NCBI RefSeq assembly: GCF_002078875.1
Contig: NC_034421.1
Location: 10,594,872-10,658,871 of the forward strand
Direction: 5' to 3'
Length of the DNA stretch: 64,000 nt
Origin: Numida meleagris
Lineage: Eukaryota; Chordata; Aves; Galliformes; Numididae
Under the pieces are notes generated by a model. The model did no database searches. It was not told where the DNA came from and saw nothing but the letters and a program-made list of their open reading frames with translations. Positions 46,701 to 59,190 of this stretch are shown piece after piece (positions within the stretch are counted from its first letter, which is position 1; every line of letters starts with the position of its first letter). Both the position numbers and the translations under genes were made by a program.

Positions 46701-49700
46701 AGAAGATAAACGCTTGAAAAAAAATTACCCATTTAGCACCATCTTATGTCAACACTGATATATGAAGTTCTGTTTCACATCGTGGAGGAAACCATCTTTT
46801 CTTTAAGGTACTCCTGCAGTGGCTTTCGTAGCAGCTGGGAGCCTCACCTTGTTATTTCTCTTCAGGGAGACCTTTATACTTCAAGTCCTGTAACCAGGAG
46901 CCAAGTGCTTGGGTTCCACAGAGCAAATGAGCCCCAAGTAATGTCAATTATATGAAAAAGGAGAGAAAGATTAATTAAAACTTTTCAGAAATCTCTTCAA
47001 TATCATTGTCTGATGTGCTTCCTATCAGCAGAGCTCTGTCTTCCATCTGGCAGCTTTAACAATATAACGCTTTTAGACTGTTCCTAAGGTAATTATGTCA
47101 AATACACCGAACATGAAGGGAAGCAATTGGTATTAGTTTCAGATTAATCTCTGCACATTCTGGCTTTTCTGTTCTGCCTTCAGAGACCGAGGTCGCTGTT
47201 TCTGTGTTGCTGGTCAATAGGCTTTTCCCGTTCTGGCTGGCATTTCTGTCCTGCTAGCTGGGATCACGCAGGACCTGGCTCACCTCTCAGTGGCATGGCG
47301 CAGCCAGGCTCCCAGGAGCCAGTGGGCAGAACGCAGTGCTGGGACGTGGCCTCTGATAAGAGTATAAACCAGATGGACCCCCCATGGTCTACTTGCTCAA
47401 ACACTCCCTGTGGTCTTTGCTGGCATTAGAATCAAGTTCAGAATAACCATTCACAGACTCAGGTTCCTCTTTACCTGCTGCAGGCCTGGGGGTTTATCAT
47501 CATTGTGGAATGGAATACAGCAAAATCACATCACTCAACAGTGTGCACTGGATGACTTCTGTCTCCATTTCTATCCCTCACCTTGCTACTTAATTACTGG
47601 TAACTAATTACTATCAGTATCTTTTCATCTTTAACTAACCAATGTGTGTAATCCTTTCTATTTTTCTGTCGTTTAGAAAAGAGAGGTGGTGGAATCACAC
47701 ATAAGTATGCCTCATGGGATCATCTACCTGGCTACTGTAAGGAATTTGTTCCTGTCTTTGCTGTGCTCTGAATTATATCAGTTTTTCTGTCACTATTTTC
47801 AGTGTTATTAAGCACGATCATTTGCTCTCAACCACAACGGACAGCTTTAGCCTGTATTCCTTTTATCTGACTGCACTTTTCTAACATAGCAGTTACGTCT
47901 TACAGAAAGACAAAAATGAAAAATAGAGGACTTGATAGAAAGCAGCCAGATGGCTTCTTGGAAAAGGCCTATCCTTTCTTTTAATTGATAGTTACAGTAG
48001 ATCAGAGACCAACTTTACCCCTGGGTCTTGCAGACAGAGCTATGTTTATACAAAATTTTACCTCCAAATTTATGAAAAGGAACAAGGTACATTTCTAATT
48101 TCTTACTCTGTATGAAAAAAAACTATGAGCTTACAGGCCTGATTAAGTCTCCTTATTCCTGTATGTGTCACCACTAAGATCCAGCCCTAAACTTATTTAA
48201 TTGTGTAAGAAGGCCAGTTTGCATTTATAAAAGATTTCTAGTTATCAGCACTGCAGGAAAAAAAAAAGTCACAAAACTGAATCTTGAATGTTCAACTACA
48301 GTGAGAAAAATAAAAAAAAATAATGATGTCATAAATTTGAGGCCTTAATCTTGTTTATTGATTGCTTTGGGCTAAGCAAAACTGCATTAATGAATCAAGT
48401 TCTAGATAAAATTTCAAGGGAAGCAACTTTACAAACCTATGCATAAATGAGAAACACCTTGAGAAAAAGCTAAGTGGGGACATTGCCACAGGCCTGGCTG
48501 CCCGTATTGCTGTCTTATTCCTGGAAAGGTTCACATCTGGCACAACCAGACCACATTGTCTCTGTCTTTAAAAGCTATGTTCAGTAGGTGAAACTTGTTG
48601 CCTGCTCACAGGCAATTCAGGGAAATAAAAGCTTCCTAAGCTTGAGAAAGACTTGTTTGCAGCAAACATTTCACTCAGCTCTGACTATGAGATAATTCTC
48701 AGCAAGACTGAATCTGAATCAAATCCTACAGAAATCAGGGGAAGATTTTCTATTTGTTGGAAGGGAGGATAACCAAGTTTTAAAATGGTTTTTATATAAT
48801 GTATCTGAGGCATTGCTCAGTGGCCACTTAGAAATGTGGGGATTGCAAATAAATATAATCTTGACAGTGAAGGTACTTTACCATTCAAACTAGTAAATAA
48901 ACACAGTGGTCCACAAAAGCACAAGTATCTCATCTTCCTAGGAAGAAGAATTAAACAAAACTTCCTCAGAAAATAAAATACAGCCATTATTATTGCCTTT
49001 TACAAAAATCATCTTGAAACAATGCGTAGAAAGGGCTACTTCCATGTCGAGGATTTTTGGAATAAACAAGAGGGAAAGGCTGGTGTTATGGCAAAGCCCT
49101 TCTTCTGCATGGGCTGGACAATGGGCACCAGCAGGAGACTGTGCAGGTGTGTGCCTGCAGAACAAGTGCTGCTGGACCTGCCCTATGGTGCTGCAGGGAA
49201 CATTTGGCTGGAACTCTGCTTTTTAACTGACTTTTTTTATCCTTTCTCTGTTTGTAGTTTAAAATGGCAAACTCATTGCCATTGCAATTTTCAATTCACT
49301 GTCACTTTCCAGTTTTTATAGCCAAGGATGGCTGTATATCCACCCTTCCGGGTAGAAAGTGTCATACAGACAAACTTGTTGGCTCCTCTGAAGGAGATGT
49401 CACTGCAGAAGTAGGCACACAGCAAACTTAATAAGTGAAAAATTATTGTGCTACTTGTGATTAATTAATCCAAAGCTTCATAGATAAGGAAGTATGAGTA
49501 CATCTATAAAACCCTGAGCCCTAGCCTATTGTATTCACTTATATGCTTGTTCTTTTACAGCATTTATTATCTCTTGATCATGTACTATCACCCTGTCCCC
49601 CATTATGTATTTCTGATAATACATTGCCCTAGGGCTCAAAAACTGACTCAGAGTATCAGAGACAGACCAAGTACCTCAAGTGGAGTCAATCCAGGGGTTA

Positions 49701-50929
49701 TTGAAGTGGTAATTGGATAAAACAGAACCATAAGCTTCAGGTAGGATTCAGGAATGAAATCTGTTCACTCAGGCAAAGTTGGGTGCTGCCTCTAATATAC
49801 TGATGAGATCTTTGAGAAGTCAGGAATTTCTTTTCTAAAACGTAGGGAATAAAATCTGGTGGCTGCGCTGATGCTACCAGTGCTGGATCAAGCTTGGAGT
49901 CCCTTAGGACAAACAAAGCAGGTCCCAAACAGGCACACCTTGCTGCCAATGTCAGTTTGGTTTATGTTTTGAAGGACATTTCTGTAGTCTACAAGAGATT
50001 AGCTGCATGTTTGGAGGAAAGCTGAGATTCTAGACAAGAAGATTCTGTGGGAGAAGCTGCCTTGCCCATACCCCCTTCTCCAGTTACCTTTCCCTAGAGC
50101 TAATCAATCACTGATCTAAAAGTACAGATGAGATGCTGATTCCTGTGCAGTTCTAATTCTTGCTTCAATTGTGGAAAAGGAAGTATGATGAAGTTTTCTA
50201 TTTACAAAGCACACTTTTCATTAAAGGATCTTTACTTATCAAAAGCTTTGACCGAAACTACTTCAGCTACCACATTGCTGTGAGCCACCTACTGACTTCC
50301 TGTAACTATAAACGTTCTATTAATTCATAAAAATGTGATCTGAAATACAGTAGCTATAACCCCTTACACCAGGTGCAGGCCAGACAGGTTCACCTCATTT
50401 GTAGGGCCTAAACATATGCATGTGCAATCAACAATGACATGGGTTAAAACTCATTTTGCGGGTTGATCATGTCAGAGCCCTTAAATTTCAATCCATCTGT
50501 ACTAAAAGGAAACAGGAGCAGCAGAAAGAGAGATGCACAACTCATCCAAAGTTACATATATCAAAGCAGTCATGAAACTGGGCATGACACGACGCTTTGT
50601 GAGGAACATTTTCACCTTCTGCCAGTGCCTGCTTGAAAGCTGGGAAATAGCCTGGTTTGGGAAGGAAGAGCAAGTTACCTGCAGGCACGATGCAGAAGTG
50701 AAATTATGTGGTCAGCTACAATTTTTAAAGCAATGAAATTATAAAGGCAGAAAACAAGACAATCTGTTTTGAACACTCGAGTCCTCTGGGATTCAAAGCC
50801 ATAACTTCTTTTATTTCCTTCCTAAAATGTTAATTCAGATGTGCAACTAAGTAAGTGCCAAAATAACTTGTAAAACTTTTAGTAACCCCACACTGACAGA
50901 AAAGATATATTGCAGAATGTGCTTCATTC
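46701..50929. other. non-coding stretch, no gene seen
   Basis: About 4.2 kb. GC-richer at 47260-47350, including GGCTCCCAGGAGCC. A10-type runs at about 48256-48266 and 48311-48319. All frames are short and domain-free. Confidence 0.55.
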
Positions 50930-51140
50930 CCTTTGATCTATGATTTATTGATGTACAGTATGAAATATTCATTAAAACAGACTGCTGTTTCTCGTTGATT
51001 TGTCATGTTTTTAATTCATATTTTAACACATTAATAAAACTGACACTATTAATTATTTTTTGAAATACCAAATATATTTGAGATGTAAAACTGGCATGGG
51101 TTATGTTTGATATTAAAATAGCAGGAGGAATTAGTTCAAG
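50930..51140. promoter_or_regulatory. AT-rich block with conserved-element look
   Basis: Reads CCTTTGATCTATGATTTATTG (a TCF-type CTTTGAT core), ATGAAATATTCATTAAAAC, CACATTAATAAAAC and CTATTAATTATT. Frame-poor and non-repetitive. Regulatory role is inference from texture only. Confidence 0.22.
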
Positions 51141-51776
51141 CAAAATATGATCTGCATGTGCTTGTAATGATATTCTATATTCTATAGCCCCAAACAACTC
51201 CCTAGTTCCCTTCACTACTTTGAAACAACTTTAAATTACAAATGCAGTCTTCACTTAGAAGCAGTCTTAACATTAAGCTCATGCTGCTTTGGCATTTCAT
51301 ACAGATACATCCGTTCATCATTCTTTGCTTTCAATACAACATATACGTGTACTCGATGAGCACAGAAACCTGTTTTTCTGGAATGATTACGTATGTTGGT
51401 CTCCAGTGTTTTTTTTTTTCTTAGCAGCAAGATGGTTTAACTATCCACAAAGAAGCTTGGCTCTGCCATCCCATCTGCTGTGTAGTAATAATCGGAAGGC
51501 TAATTCATTTTCAGGGGCAATGTAGTCTGACTTATAAAAGGTAGACACGTTATTACAGCTTCTAACTTGGAGGAGAACATGCTGAAATGTGTCTGGCTAA
51601 TTCTGCTTACCAAGAGATTATTTTTCTGGAACTGAAACAGCTCATTTAAAAATAGTTACAATTTCAAATAAATAAACTATTTTAAATAGTATATCATATG
51701 AACACTAAGAAATTAGTTCTCATTTCTCAGTGAATTTTTGAAAAGATGGAACTAGAGAGAAAAGAACTAGATAGAA
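51141..51776. other. non-coding stretch, no gene seen
   Basis: AT-rich unique sequence with a T12-type run at about 51408-51418. Nothing else seen. Confidence 0.6.
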
Positions 51777-51985
51777 AATGATAGAATCCTAGAAAACGTT
51801 GAGTTGGAAGAGACTATTATAGACCATCCAGTTCCAGCCCCTGCCACAGGAAGGGACAGTTCCCATCAGACCAGGTTGCCCAGAGACACATCCAGCCTGG
51901 CCGTGAATGTCTTCAGGGATGGGGCGTGCACAGCTCCTCTGGGCAGCCGGTGCCAGTGCCACTCTGCCCTCTGAGTAAGATGCCC
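51777..51985 (-). mobile_element. CR1 LINE 3' fragment, minus strand
   Basis: Plus-strand text ATGATAGAATCCTAGAAAACGTTGAGTTGGAAGAGAC, CCATCCAGTTCCAGCCCCTGCCACAGGAAGGGACA, CCAGGTTGCCCAGAGACACATCCAGCCTGGCC, TTCAGGGATGGGGC, CTCTGGGCAGCCGGTGCCAGTGCC is a reversed CR1 3' end. After about 51985 similarity is lost or the copy ends. More diverged than the copy at 38.3 kb and from a different subfamily by its central text. Confidence 0.9.
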
Positions 51986-54119
51986 AAGTCTGGAAGTGTT
52001 TGGTGCACCTCACTTTTCTTTGGCAGCCCCTCTGCAACCCCGCTCACTGTGGGGCTCTGTGCTTTCTTTCTTAACAAAATCTAAGCCTAACCTGAAGGAA
52101 CTGTACCTGTGTCACTAACATCTTTCTCACGTGGTGGAAGAGTAACAACCAGAAGAGCTTGCCTGGAGAAACGAGAAAGCCCAAACCTGCTACGCTGCAA
52201 GGTGCCTCAACCAGAGAACTGTCAAACCAGCTTTTGCCTTCGCCTCTTTGACCACTAGGTAACACCTCAGACCAGCTTACAAACACTGACTGCCACGTGG
52301 GAAGGAATGTCCTGCAGGTCTCATGCTTTGGTAGAGAAAGAGATGTCCTCTTATCACACACATACATTATCTGCCAGTCTCATCGTCTCAAATCCTCCTA
52401 TTTTCTACCAGCAATATGATAGATCATCTTTTTCAATTTTTTTTCTTCTCTTTCTTTCTCTCTCTCTTTTTTTTTTTCCTATTGATTTGTTTTATGTTAA
52501 ATCAGCATTTCATCTGACCTTTAAAATTGAAGAATCCATGGTTCAGCTGCTCCCAAAGCCTTTGGCATCATGTTATTATGGAACTACGCTTCAGGTCTGT
52601 TTAGCAACTGACCTCAGACAGGAAGTTCTGCAAATATATTGTAGCTGCTTCTTTATTAACTGTCAGCACCTTCAGCTACTGCAGTTCAAAATCCATCAGA
52701 ATACAAAAGAAACATTAAGAACTGACTGAAAATAAGACACAGTACAGTTTTGCCAGGATCCTGCAAAGCATTCAGTAAGGACACACATTTGTGCTCCCTG
52801 GTGCTGCGCTTCCCGTGTTGTGAGCAGAATCTCAGGGCCAGCCCAACACAGGCACTGCACAGATTTCACTCTCAGCAAGTTAATGACACTGCAAAGCACT
52901 CACTGATTGAGAATAAGCATTCCTTTCTCCTTTGTGTCTTGAAGAAGGCACTAAATGAGAGTGAGATCAGATCCTATACTTGGATGGAATGGATGATGTT
53001 GATGAACGTTTTATGTTCACTAGGATTTAACAAAATTGTAACCAAAAAACCCTCAAGCTGTGTGCAAAGTTTATTTGAAATGTCATTATAAAGGGAAAAC
53101 AGTCCCTGTTCCAGCAAAATTAGGTTTGTGGCTGTATGCATACCCTTTGTGCTATGGTGAGCTGCAAGGACATCTAAAGTCAGTTTCGATAAAACTGCAG
53201 GAAACAACTGCAGTAAGAGCTAGAGACATAAGTCATAGGTCAGTTCTAAGAATGAAAAGCAAATTTGTTTTTAACTGTAACTTCAGTCCTGGTTGTTGGT
53301 TTCAAGGCTGTGCCTGTGTGCACACCCAGGGCGCGCTTACCACCGCTTCGCTGGGACACCCAGGAAGGTGCAGCCAAGGTGGGACAAGGGACTGGCTCAA
53401 GCTCACAGAGCAGCTGGAAGGGAGGTGACTGAAGCTCCGCAGTTAGATGGCTGAGTGACAGCTGGAGGAGTAATCTGGGAAGGAATTCTGGACAGTTGCA
53501 GGGGTTCTCCTCAGCAGTTCCTGCCATGCCTAACAGTCTGAATGCCTCAGTACTGATTAGCATCTGGGGCAAGAATCTGGATCCTCAAGCTGCAAAAGGG
53601 AACAAATAGTGCATTCCTGAGATGTTTGTAGATAGTTAATAGAAACTCGCTGCAGAACTCGGCATGTTGGTATGCATTTGTGTATACAGTTAAGCAATTT
53701 AAGAGATGTTTTGTCTGCAGTGAGGATATACCAAAAATTGAGCAACACGATACATTGGAGCACCTCCCCTAAAGCAGATGAAGCCCAATCTGCAAGGACA
53801 CACAGCAGGCTCCTGTCTCCACACGGGCAGTGACCAACCACCTTTCAGGAGATGTGATTCCTCAGGCGAGCGTTACCTCAAGCAAAGACCCAGTGATTTG
53901 CTTTCCTTTCAGCAAAGACTGCCAGCCTGAGCAAACAACCCAAATGCAGTGGGCCTCCATGTGCGCTGTGCTCCGCTCTCAGTGGCCAACCCGCTGCTTA
54001 TGAATCCTATGAAACCATATAGCCCCAACTGCCTTATAGCACCCTGCATGTGCACGTCCAGCAGCAGCTGCACTGAGCGCTGGACAGGCTTAGGAAGATC
54101 CAGGTGACTCCACAATGAC
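51986..54119. other. non-coding stretch with pyrimidine tract
   Basis: A T/C-rich tract runs from about 52435 to 52479 (TTTTCTTCTCTTTCTTTCTCTCTCTC then T11). A CAAGCTCACAGAGCAGCTGGAAGGG phrase at 53397-53421 may be a reversed MIR scrap (weak). The 140-codon plus frame at 52307-52729 passes through the pyrimidine tract and is not credible. Confidence 0.5.
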
Positions 54120-54215
54120 ACTGAGCTGTTTGCTTTGTCTTTGCCTCAGTTTCTCTTTCTATAACAGGGGTGACGTACAGCACTTAAAATTTGTAGATGA
54201 AAAGGATTATTGAGG
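54120..54215 (+). mobile_element. possible MIR-like SINE relic
   Basis: TTTGCCTCAGTTTCTCTTTCTATAACAGGGGTGA (core at 54143-54155) follows the MIR core pattern gcctcagtttcctcatctgtaaaatgggga. Flanks are too decayed to extend the match. Confidence 0.5.
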
Positions 54216-54639
54216 AGCTCTACATTATTATTGCTCTACTCGCCCGCTGTTGACAACCAGAGGTATTAGGTCAAAAGCAAAGCAAGTTTTCATTAATGAA
54301 ACATGAATCCTTCCCTAATGTGGTGGGACTGAGCAGTCTGTAGGATGATTTTGTTGTCTGATATCGTTACCCTTTATGATCTCGTATTTTATGGTAGTTA
54401 ACGCCATTGGAGGAAAACATGATTAGAGCAGAAAGCAGCTTCAAAGCAGCCATTGCTTACTGCATTCATCACACTTGCCGCATAGCTGGATTTTTCCTCT
54501 CTACAAATATAATCAATCAGTGCAGGTAAAGAGTTAGTTGCAAATAGAAGCACTTTATGTGAACTACTGTGTATCCTGTTTTTATCAGTGTGCTGGGAAG
54601 TGTAGTTAGAGTGGGATAAGTTATGTGGTGTGGGCTTAG
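54216..54639. other. non-coding stretch, no gene seen
   Basis: Unique sequence; no motif or frame of note. Confidence 0.6.
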
Positions 54640-54800
54640 GCATTAATGAATATGAGAAACTAAATTATTGAATTTTGCAATGCAAATTATTTTTTGAGCA
54701 CAAATTCTTCATTTTTGAATGTTAAGGACTCATAAAAAATGTCAATGGTTTATGAATTAGGCCATTAGCATGCAATTTGTGATTCAAACAGTACCAGAGC
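54640..54800. promoter_or_regulatory. AT-rich block with octamer motif, conserved-element look
   Basis: Contains the POU octamer ATGCAAAT (54680-54687) preceded by TTTTGCA, an early CATTAATGAATATG, and GGTTTATGAATTAGGCCATTAGCATGCAATTTG. Non-repetitive, no frame. Of the AT-rich blocks in the window this looks most like a conserved non-coding element, but that is a judgement by eye. Confidence 0.3.
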
Positions 54801-56454
54801 CCCATGTAATAAGTGACTGAACAAAGAGCAGCATTCCTCTCTACACACGCGAAACAGTTTGCCAGGAATTTCTGAAGGCGAATGCAGAAGGATGTCACAC
54901 CAGGGACTCGTTCAGTCCCTCTGGAGATGCACTGTTAAACCACGGCCGGGTCCTGTGTGCATTCCTACGTGTAGTGTCTGGGAATGCTGTATTTTTGTAG
55001 CCCGCTCAATCATGGTCATGGGGAACACGCAGGGCGTCTGAATGGATCCAACAGACCCAGACCGTCCAGTCACTTTCTCCCAGCTCACACTGCTACCTGG
55101 CCTGTCAGCAATAGCTCTGCCTCCTGCCAGAAAACAAGTGGAAATGTCTTGCGAGTTCTCTTGAGACTTGAGGAAAAAAAAAAAAAGAGTAATATCCACC
55201 CCTACTGAGATGAACATTGTAGTTTTTTGAATAAATACATACATCTTGATTGCAAATATTGAGAAAGAAGGAAAGCTCATTCTTCCTAGACAGTGCTTGT
55301 GCTGAGCAAGCGTACCTGAGAGGTAGGTTACCCGGCATGGGATTAGGCAGCACAAGGTCATCTAAAGTCCTTGCAGGTCTTGCAAACACTAATGTGTGCT
55401 GAAACTTCAAGGGGAGAGGTGCCACTGAGGCAGGAAATCCCCAATTCAAACAGTAGTACAGTTCTTTTCCCATGCTGGTAATTCCAAAAGGCAGCAAAAA
55501 AGCACAACGGTTACAGAGAAAAAAAAACATGCACTGTTATGGATATAAAAATTCATACTTTCCCAGGATGAGAGCAATTCTGGACAGAAAATGCTAAATA
55601 TGATAAAATTTCTACGGCAGGTTGAATATTGCTGTTATCTAAAAGATCTCTGTTTGCTCAGTGTTCCAGAATTTGTGCTGAAGAATTCATCAGAAACAAG
55701 AGGAAGCAGAGAAATGGGTTGAAAAGCTATGTTAAATGCTTTTGATATATAATGCACGTTCTTAAAATAGTGTATATATATATATAATACATTATATTGT
55801 GGTATATGTAACTCCAGGAAGGTGAAGGGCTCTGCCAATTTGAGAATGCAGCTCTGTTTAATTTGTGCCTGTGGCATCAATGATCCTCCTTTTCCCCTCT
55901 TACAAATCTGTGGCATAAGGCTGAGGCTTATTCCATTACAGAGTTTGACCTTTGATATGGTCTCTAATGAGGCAGAAGCTATCAATTCCATGGACCTCGG
56001 TAGGGGATGTGAACTTCTTACTATACAGCTGCATTCATCACAGTGCTAGTAGCAAAAATGGATAGGGACTGATCAGCTGGTAGCAAAATAGAGGAATGGA
56101 AAGAAACCTTTGATTCAGAATCAGAAACTACAAGGATTTTTGGCTGCCCCTGCTGCTGGCTGGGGTTAGCACTTAAGGCAGTGCATCCTTCTGCCTGCCT
56201 ATCTAGCTGTGCTATGGAGCTTGCCATGGGCCATATCTCAAGATCTCTCTCTCACCTGGCTTTCAAGGCTAGAGCAACACAACCTGGCTTTTTTTTTTCT
56301 CTCCCTTCTTATGACTGAATACACACACATATTATGTATTTACATGCACATATCAGGCAATTAGAGATCAATGCGATGGGCGCGTTTGAAAGACTGATAG
56401 ATCAGGCCAGTTGCACATTTCAGAACAACACCACATTAACGTTCACTAACAATA
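54801..56454. other. non-coding stretch with (TA)7
   Basis: (TA)7 at 55773-55786 and an A12 run at about 55174-55185. Minus frames 54912-55361 and 55105-55530 are open partly because of that A run (F-rich) and show no domain. Confidence 0.5.
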
Positions 56455-56525
56455 CACACTGCCAGTGGTTAATTATTAGTCTTTGTGAATAATTATCATT
56501 ATATATGCAAATCTCCTCTACTCAG
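56455..56525. promoter_or_regulatory. short AT-rich block with octamer motif
   Basis: GTGGTTAATTATTAGTC, GTGAATAATTATCATTATAT and an exact octamer ATGCAAAT at 56505-56512, immediately upstream of a CR1 copy. Inference only. Confidence 0.22.
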
Positions 56526-56530
56526 CACTG

Positions 56531-57020
56531 GTGAGCTCTGAACTATGTTCAGAACTGGATCCCTCAGTACAACAGAGACATGGACATACTGGATAGCATC
56601 AGATGTAGGGTCATGAAGGTTCTGAGGGAGCTGTGAGGAGAGGCTGAGGGAGCCAGGGCTGTTCAGCCTGGAGAAGGCTGAGGGGGATCTCTTCCATGTC
56701 CATCAATACCTGAAGGGAGACAGAAATGTGTGTCCTGAAAAAGGACACAGCCAGGCTCCTTTCAAAAGTGCCCAGGCCAGGAGCAGAGGCACTGGGCACA
56801 ACCTGGAGCACAGGAGCTCCCTCTGCCCACCAGGCAGCACTGCTGTGCTGTGCGGTGCCGGAGCCCTGGCACAGGCTGCCCAGAGGCTGTGGGGTCTGCT
56901 CCTTGGAGCTCTCCCAAAGCCGCCTGCCCGTGGGGCTGGGCCCTGCTCTGGGTGGCTCTGCTGGGGCAGCAGGACCCTGAGGTGCCTCCAGCCTCAGCTC
57001 ACTTGTGACTCTATGATCCT
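56531..57020 (+). mobile_element. CR1 LINE 3' fragment, plus strand
   Basis: Landmarks in order: CAGAACTGG.TCCCTCAGTACAACAGAGACATGGA, GAGGAGAGGCTGAGGGAGCC.GGGCTGTTCAGCCTGGAGAAG, TACCTGAAGGGAG, GGACACAGCCAGGCTCCTTTC, GGCACTGGGCACAACCTGGAGCACAGGAGCTCCCTCTG, CTGGCACAGGCTGCCCAGAGGCTGTGGGGTCTGCTCCTTGGAG, and the end GTGACTCTATGATCC. This is the ORF2 C-terminal region plus 3' end of a CR1, with the reading frame destroyed (no continuous plus frame matches it). Frames on either strand here are by-products of the GC-rich element. Confidence 0.92.
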
Positions 57021-58239
57021 TGGTGCTTTGGATTTTAGTTTCATGACCATGTTTGCGTGGCATGCCCATCACCTACAACATGGCATGCAAGCATTTTCTT
57101 TCTTATAACAATATCACAGAATAATGTAGAGTATGTTACATTCAAAGACTTGTTTTTTTGGTAAGGAGGAAGCACAAATTCTACCTTTTTGCCCTTTTTT
57201 AACTGTGTCTCTAGCAGCAAGCCTTTACCCACTCTCCTGTCCCCCCATGTCTGTCCTCCTCCATGGCACGCCCTTGGCAGTCACACCAGGCAAGTTGGGT
57301 CATAACCACCTCCTTCTGCCCAGAACAGCCACTTGTTGCTGTTATCTGTACAGAACTGCAGCAGTCCATCACTAGGACGAACACAAGTAAAAGTGCGACG
57401 GGCATCTGAACTAGGGAATTGCTGTGCAGCTGCATGGAGCGGTGCAGGCCCAGAAGAGCCCAGCTGGGGCAGCCCTGGTGCTGCGGTCTTGCAGCTCAGG
57501 AGGAAGCCTATGGCCTCTAACTAGCAATGGCAGTGCTGTATCACAGAGCAACATGGTTACAAATGAAGAACTAATGGCTTTTTTGTTCCGCTTTCCTTGT
57601 TACCGGCTGGGAAGAACTCACTCGTGGAGCTCACTGGGAGCTATGGGTCTTGCAGCCCTGCTGCTGTCCTGTGAACAAACTGGTTTCAAAAGCTGTCCCA
57701 GGACACTCCTGCTTCCAATCGGATCATCTTTTCAGTTTATGAGAGTGAATATGCAATTGTAAAAGAGGAATAATTTAATAAAAAGGATTAGAGCCAAAGC
57801 CTGCATAGAAATGAAATCTGAATAGGCCAAACACTGTATCTTGGAAGGTCCATGTATGACAGCGTAATTTCAGTGATTAGTCACCAAATACAGTGCAAGA
57901 ACTCCCTTCCTCCAAAACCAAAGAGCCCAGCATCCTGGCCTTTCAAAACAGCAGTCACATACTCTTTCTGGGAAATGAGTGATGGTTGCCCTGTGTAATA
58001 AAATATTCAGCTTCACAAGAATGCTTTATAAAGGAGGAGGTTCATGAATTTTTAAAATTATTTTGTAAATCACTCTGAAAGCTGACAATGAAGGCTAACT
58101 CTTCGGCTGGAGTACAGCTGCCATGTTATCACCATGCTCAGCCTGACACTGGGATGTGTGGGCACTGTTCCCCTCCCCGGCACCAGCAGCTCTCTGTAAA
58201 GCACCAGTCCCCACGAAGCTCCAGGGCCAAGCAGGGCCC
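57021..58239. other. non-coding stretch, no gene seen
   Basis: Unique sequence. Overlapping frames near 57133-57762 have no domain. No repeat recognised. Confidence 0.55.
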
Positions 58240-59190
58240 TGCTTCCTGCAGCCCTTCCTGCTCTGCCCTCGCTGGGAAGCGGCCGTTCGGCCTCAGGCAC
58301 TGCGCGATGGCCGCCTGAGAGTGCAGCATGAGAGGAGAACGTGCACATCACCACCCCAAAACATTTGGGAAGGTGAGCCACAGCACCTGGAGGACGGTGG
58401 GAGGCAAATTCACACATCATCAACTCCGTGTACATCAAAACTGAAATCTGAAAACAAAATGTAGTCACTATTGTTGCACCTGTGGAAGGAGGAAAATAAA
58501 TCCGTGCAAAATTGCAGGAAGTGGTTGTATGGGGAGATCCTTTGCTTTGACTTCCCTAGAAAACAAACCAGCAAAATTGCTACTGCACAGTGCTGGGTAG
58601 GTGACGGACCCTCCCTCTCTGTCACCTGCAGGAAGCAGCATGGGCAAGAGCAGGTTTATTGGTTCACTGCATCGAGAGCGGGTTTATTGGTTTTACTGCG
58701 TCTCTGCCGGGCTGCTGCAGAACGGGCTCACAGCCTCGCGGAGCTCGCAGCGCCGCTCGCTCCAGGTTCAGACCCTGCTGGTGACCCAGATGGAGAAGTT
58801 GCTATACAGTGTTCTTTAATTGGCAATTTTCTGGTATGTTCTCTTCTGCATCTGTTATTTATGTCTCACAGCTTTCCCGCATGCTGGTAGACAACAAGGA
58901 ACTACAGCAGTGCTATCCCCTTGTATTTAAAACATTTAGACAGACAACAGCCCCAAATTCACATAACATTATGGTTCATTGCACTCAAAGGAAATTTTGT
59001 TGCTTTATAAAACACTTCGCTGAGATGATGAAGTAAGCCCACGGCCGCCGCACAACAACTGCTGAGCACCAGAGGAAGAGCAAGGGATGAAGCAAACAGC
59101 AAGGTGCTCGGGCAGAGCTGCTGACCTGGCGCAGAAGCTTCCGAGGCTCAGGGCTGCGGCCGCGGCACCGCCTCGGAGTTAAGTGCCGAT
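58240..59190. other. cluster of three CpG-enriched patches
   Basis: CpG dinucleotides bunch at about 58262-58315, 58668-58760 (about a dozen by eye, including CTCGCGGAGCTCGCAGCGCCGCTCG) and 59040-59185 (about a dozen, including GCGGCCGCGG at 59157-59166), separated by AT-rich DNA. Most of the window is CpG-poor, as usual for methylated vertebrate DNA. A small orphan CpG island, a promoter or first exon of an unannotated transcript, or GC-rich repeat debris could all explain it. No protein frame is convincing. Confidence 0.4.
58649..58704 (+). repeat. 28-bp imperfect tandem duplication
   Basis: AGCAGGTTTATTGGTTCACTGC plus ATCGAG (58649-58676) is followed directly by AGCGGGTTTATTGGTTTTACTGC plus GTCTC (58677-58704). 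About six differences between units. It lies at the start of a CpG-rich patch. Confidence 0.75.

Noticed and set aside
52435..52479. Pyrimidine tract as a splice branch/acceptor region
   Set aside because: Tract ends in CCTATTGATTTG with no nearby AG-bounded exon; better explained as simple sequence.
53393..53445. CAAGCTCACAGAGCAGCTGGAAGGG as a reversed MIR piece
   Set aside because: Only one loose landmark matches; flanks do not continue the MIR order.
54912..55530. Two overlapping minus frames of 149 and 141 codons
   Set aside because: Both cross an A12 run that yields F-rich stretches; no domain.
56611..57108. Frames of 153 (minus) and 126 (plus) codons
   Set aside because: Both lie in a decayed GC-rich CR1 copy and do not match the CR1 protein frame.
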